Shown: piece by piece, positions 21,588 through 24,114 of the stretch
Layout of the letters: the number at the start of each line of letters is the position of its first letter
Numbering within the stretch: position 1 is the stretch's first letter
From: a candidate division SR1 bacterium
Lineage (GTDB): Bacteria > Patescibacteriota > Gracilibacteria > Absconditabacterales > Absconditicoccaceae
Direction: 5' to 3'
DNA: 24,114 nt
Assembly: GCA_025997135.1 (NCBI GenBank)
Contig: BNUE01000015.1
Coordinates: 1-24,114, forward strand
The notes under the pieces: model-generated
The model's input: the letters and a program-made list of their open reading frames with translations, nothing else
The model's database searches: none
What the model was told of the DNA's origin: nothing
Position numbers and translations under genes: made by a program

Positions 21588-23804
21588 TTATGACTGTGAA
21601 GATCTATACATCATTAGCATAATGTATCATCTGAGTTCCTGAAGAGTTGGATTATCATTTGTGATGATAGCGGCGTCTTTGAGTGCTTTAAGATGAGCTT
21701 CTCGATAGTTACCTGTAGAAGTATTATTCACGTTTCCATAAAGGATTCTAGAGAATACTGTTCAGAATTCTGCTCTGGTCACTAAATCGTCTGGTCTAAA
21801 ATTCTTTAACGGAGCTAAGCCATGATCTATCCCCATAATATTTAGCTGACAAGCTGTAATCATAAAGTCATACAAGTCTCTACCTTCATAACTTTTGATA
21901 GAAGGCAAGAAAGCTGAACAATCTTTGGTCGTGTCTGGTGTCCTATGAAGGATCTTTATTGCGAACTGAACTGCCATCTTTGCTAATTCTGCTCTAGTGA
22001 GTTTGTCTGAGAGTCTAGCTTTGGTGATGTCAGCGATAGTTGTGATACCATTTTCAAAAGCTCGGAGATAAGCCTGATTCTGTTCGTTGGAGAAAGTAGA
22101 ACCTTCGATAGAAGCTGAGGTAGAAGTGTTTTCTGGGTCAGAGTTATCATCTGTATTATTCTCCACTTCTCCTGAGAGATTTACGTCTTTGGCAGGTCCA
22201 CATGTTCCGTCATAGAGACTAGGTGATGTGTCGCCATTTGGACAGTTATCCATGATGATTCATCCTCCGCCACCGCCTCCTCATCAGTTGTAGTAAGGAG
22301 CTGTGTAATATTTGAATGTTATGTTGAATGTTAATGTAGTTGTTCCATTGGATAGAGTAATTACCTTCGGGAATGTCGTATCTGTGTCCATTACCACCAA
22401 TAATTGATTACTACCAGTAGTTACCCCATCTGGAGCCACCTCAGCAGCTGTAAATGTATGACTTCCTTGATAAATGATACCTGATAAAGTATTTGCCATA
22501 TTAAGCATTATTGCAGCCCACTTATGCTCCCCAGTAGTATAACCATCATCATAGGCATTGAGAGCTGATGAAGCTGTGATCTCTATGTTGTATGTATTGT
22601 CACTAGGAGAGGTGGTCGCCACAGAAAGAAGTCATTGATTATGACTTGCCGCTCCAGTGTATAGAGTCGTCGGTATTGTCACTGCCTCGAAAGAGAAGGC
22701 ATATTCGAAAGTTATATTGAATGTTAATGTATCTACACCATCGGACAAAGTGAACGTCTTTGGGAATGTCGTATCTGTGTCCATTACCACCAATAATTGA
22801 TTACTACCAGTAGTTACCCCATCTGGAGCCACCTCAGCAGCAGTCCAAGGAGCATTATTATTATAAGTTATACCCTTTAAAGAACTCTCCATATCAAGTA
22901 TTATTGCAGCCCACTTATGCTCCCCAGGAGTAGCACCATCATCATAGGCATTGAGAGCTGATGAAGCTATAACTGTTATGTCATATCCATACTCACTAGT
23001 TTGAGTGGCCGTAGCATAAAGAAGTCACTGATTGTAATCTGCAGCTCCAGTGTATAGAGTTGTTGGTATTGTTACGTCGATGAGATTAAAGGGAATATAT
23101 GATTTTAAGAAGGTTTCGATTCCTGTTTTAGTGGAAATATCACCACTTGCAATTTTTGCGACAAGGATTGTAAATGCATCTCGTCAGTTCTCTGCATCTG
23201 TTGCTGTGATATCATCTATCGTATCAATAATATCTTGGATATATGGTAATGAAAGAAGAAAAGTTATCGCACCTTCGTCAAAATCATTAGCTGGATTTTC
23301 GTCATTGTTGGTTAGGATCACATCTCTAATAAGTCCATAGTTTTTTTCGATCAAAGTGGAGCCTGGTGTCCCTGCGAAAACTGCCGCAACAAAACCACTA
23401 TTTGCAGGATTGTTTAAGAAATCTGCAACGCCTGGAACCCCAAAATCAGATATTAACTGCGTGAATGTTGCTTGCTGAGGTCAGATAAGGTCTCGCTTGG
23501 AAACTAAAAACAAAAAAGCTGGATCTCAGATCTGTGTTTTTAGTGACTCATAATCACTTGCAATCATCTTAGATAATGCATACACAGGTCACCTGTTGGG
23601 TAGAGCTAATAAATTAGTCCTAACAGAATTTGTATCGCTCATACATTCAGTATAAAAACCTGATGTATTAGCTGTAAAGTAAGCAGTTAATTCGTTCCCT
23701 AATGCAATACAGGTATCTTCTGGCTCGGCAGCAATAGCACTGGTGAGCATAGGCAATCCTCCGATCACCAGTCCCAATGCAAGTAAAAATCAGAATTTTT
23801 TCAT
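21588..23804 (-). CDS. Secreted S-layer-homology (SLH) surface protein with tandem repeats
   Basis: 738 aa; ATG 23804, stop TAA. Residues 1-27 (MKKFGFLLALGLVIGGLPML...AIAA) are a signal peptide. Residues ~28-240 form an unrecognised domain (LGNELTAYF, NRGPVYALSKMIASDY). Two tandem 131-residue repeats follow (244-374 and 375-505), each beginning VTIPTTLYTGAA and holding a LNAYDDG...GEHKWAAI core and a TAAEVAPDGVTTGSNQLLVV strand pair. Nine glycines (507-515) lead to MDNCPNGDTSPSLYDGTCG, then an acidic linker. The C-terminal ~180 residues resemble three SLH motifs (AYLRAFENGITTIADI...LTRAELAKMAVQF; NFRPDDLVTRAEFGTVFSR; ALKDAAIITNDNPT), normally used to bind cell-wall polymers. A surface-exposed adhesin or S-layer protein is likely. 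It has a good promoter and a structured leader. Mostly GGN glycine codons with about ten TGA. Confidence 0.88.
22290..22682 (-). repeat. Second 393-bp tandem repeat unit in the SLH gene
   Basis: Encodes residues 375-505. The stretch 22369-22448 (80 nt) is identical to 22762-22841 in the other copy; flanks differ more, mainly at surface-type positions. Confidence 0.8.
22683..23075 (-). repeat. First 393-bp tandem repeat unit in the SLH gene
   Basis: Encodes residues 244-374. Spacing between matching points in the two copies is exactly 393 bp (131 codons), with no linker between units. Both open with VTIPTTLYTGAA. Confidence 0.8.
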
Positions 23805-23843
23805 TGTTTTTTTTAGAAAAAAATGGTAAAAAAGTTAGAATTC

Positions 23844-23909
23844 CCACATAGTGGCTTCGTAAAACTACGAAGTTGTCTTCTTTGTCGTCCGTCTCCACGG
23901 AAATCGTAG
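23844..23909 (-). promoter_or_regulatory. Structured leader of the SLH gene, with competing hairpins
   Basis: In transcript order: CTACGA (23909-23904), hairpin TCCGT-GGAG-ACGGA (23901-23888), hairpin CTTCGTA-GTTT-TACGAAG (23872-23855), hairpin CCAC-TAT-GTGG (23854-23844), then a T6 run near 23832. CTACGA can pair with TCGTAG (23870-23865), which would break the second hairpin. This looks like a switch or attenuator. No known riboswitch class recognised. Confidence 0.5.
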
Positions 23910-23945
23910 CAAAAGATATTGACAAAATTTCTTAAATATGTTTGA

Positions 23946-23973
23946 AGTATATGGAATTGCAGTGAGAAGTCAA
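23946..23973 (-). promoter_or_regulatory. Promoter of the SLH gene
   Basis: Minus strand TTGACT (23973-23968), 16-nt spacer, TATACT (23951-23946). Predicted start near 23938 gives a leader of about 134 nt before ATG 23804, unlike the near-leaderless genes at the left of the window. Confidence 0.65.
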
Positions 23974-24065
23974 GACAAAAATAGATTGGAAAAATTATAA
24001 TTCAAAATGCACCACCAATCAGTAAGATAGAAATGTTACGTTTTATATCTTTACTTTCATAGGTG

Positions 24066-24114
24066 ATGCCACACAATACTACACAAAAGAACCACTTAAA
24101 TCAAGAGGAAAGAC
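24066..24114 (+). CDS. Possible 5' end of a further gene (partial)
   Basis: An ATG at 24066 opens a plus frame MPHNTTQKNHLNQEER to the window edge (16 codons). The reading looks protein-like and is divergent from the SLH gene, but is far too short to identify; no clear promoter is visible, only a weak TACTTT 8 nt upstream. Treat as tentative. Confidence 0.35.
   Translation, partial: MPHNTTQKNHLNQEER

Noticed and set aside
22290..23075. CRISPR array
   Set aside because: The repeats are long in-frame protein-coding units, not short repeats with unique spacers; no cas genes are present.
23668..23925. 85-aa minus ORF starting in the SLH leader
   Set aside because: Overlaps the signal peptide of the SLH protein in another frame; Cys/Arg-rich, no sign of coding. 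The leader hairpins explain the sequence better.

Overview
The window is AT-rich DNA from a bacterium that reads UGA as glycine (genetic code 25). That points to Candidatus Absconditabacteria (SR1) or Candidatus Gracilibacteria (BD1-5/GN02) of the Candidate Phyla Radiation; the sequence alone does not let me choose between them. Read with the standard code, nearly every gene breaks into short ORFs. Read with TGA = Gly, these fuse into about sixteen intact, densely packed genes, and every one that ends inside the window ends in TAA or TAG. In-frame TGA sits exactly where invariant glycines belong: the MutS Walker A loop, the LSGGQ signature of the SbcC-like ATPase, the GGSSGGS loop of GatA and the [11 protein letters not shown] block of RpoB. 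The window also carries a tRNA with anticodon UCA and glycine-type identity elements (19582-19655), the expected decoder.

Layout. 1-526 (-): 5' part of an unknown gene. 628-8810 (+): an acyltransferase-like gene that needs a -1 shift at a T7 run, a secreted NNPGN-motif protein, a membrane-anchored FecR-like protein, a 740-aa membrane-anchored protein, and a reduced SbcC/Rad50-like ATPase. 8807-14666 (-): gatA, a small lipoprotein, and rpoB with a lysine-rich N-terminal tail and no rpoC beside it. 14804-17861 (+): a DUF1294 membrane protein and mutS. 17864-19655 (-): rplQ, infC, tRNA-Glu(CUC), a repeat-bearing spacer, tRNA-Tyr(GUA), an 81-aa membrane protein and tRNA-Gly(UCA). 19740-23804 (-): two unknown proteins, a spacer with palindromic repeats, and a 738-aa secreted SLH-domain surface protein with two tandem 131-residue repeats and a nine-glycine linker. 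24066-24114 (+): possible start of another gene.

Two regulatory themes stand out. Several genes have a strong TATAAT box only 6-8 nt before the ATG and no Shine-Dalgarno sequence, so their mRNAs are probably leaderless. By contrast, the SLH gene has a good promoter followed by a leader of about 130 nt with mutually exclusive hairpins. The housekeeping genes (rpoB, infC, rplQ, gatA, mutS, tRNAs) sit outside their usual operons. rplQ and infC carry only one UGA each and the lipoprotein none, while the membrane-protein genes use UGA heavily.
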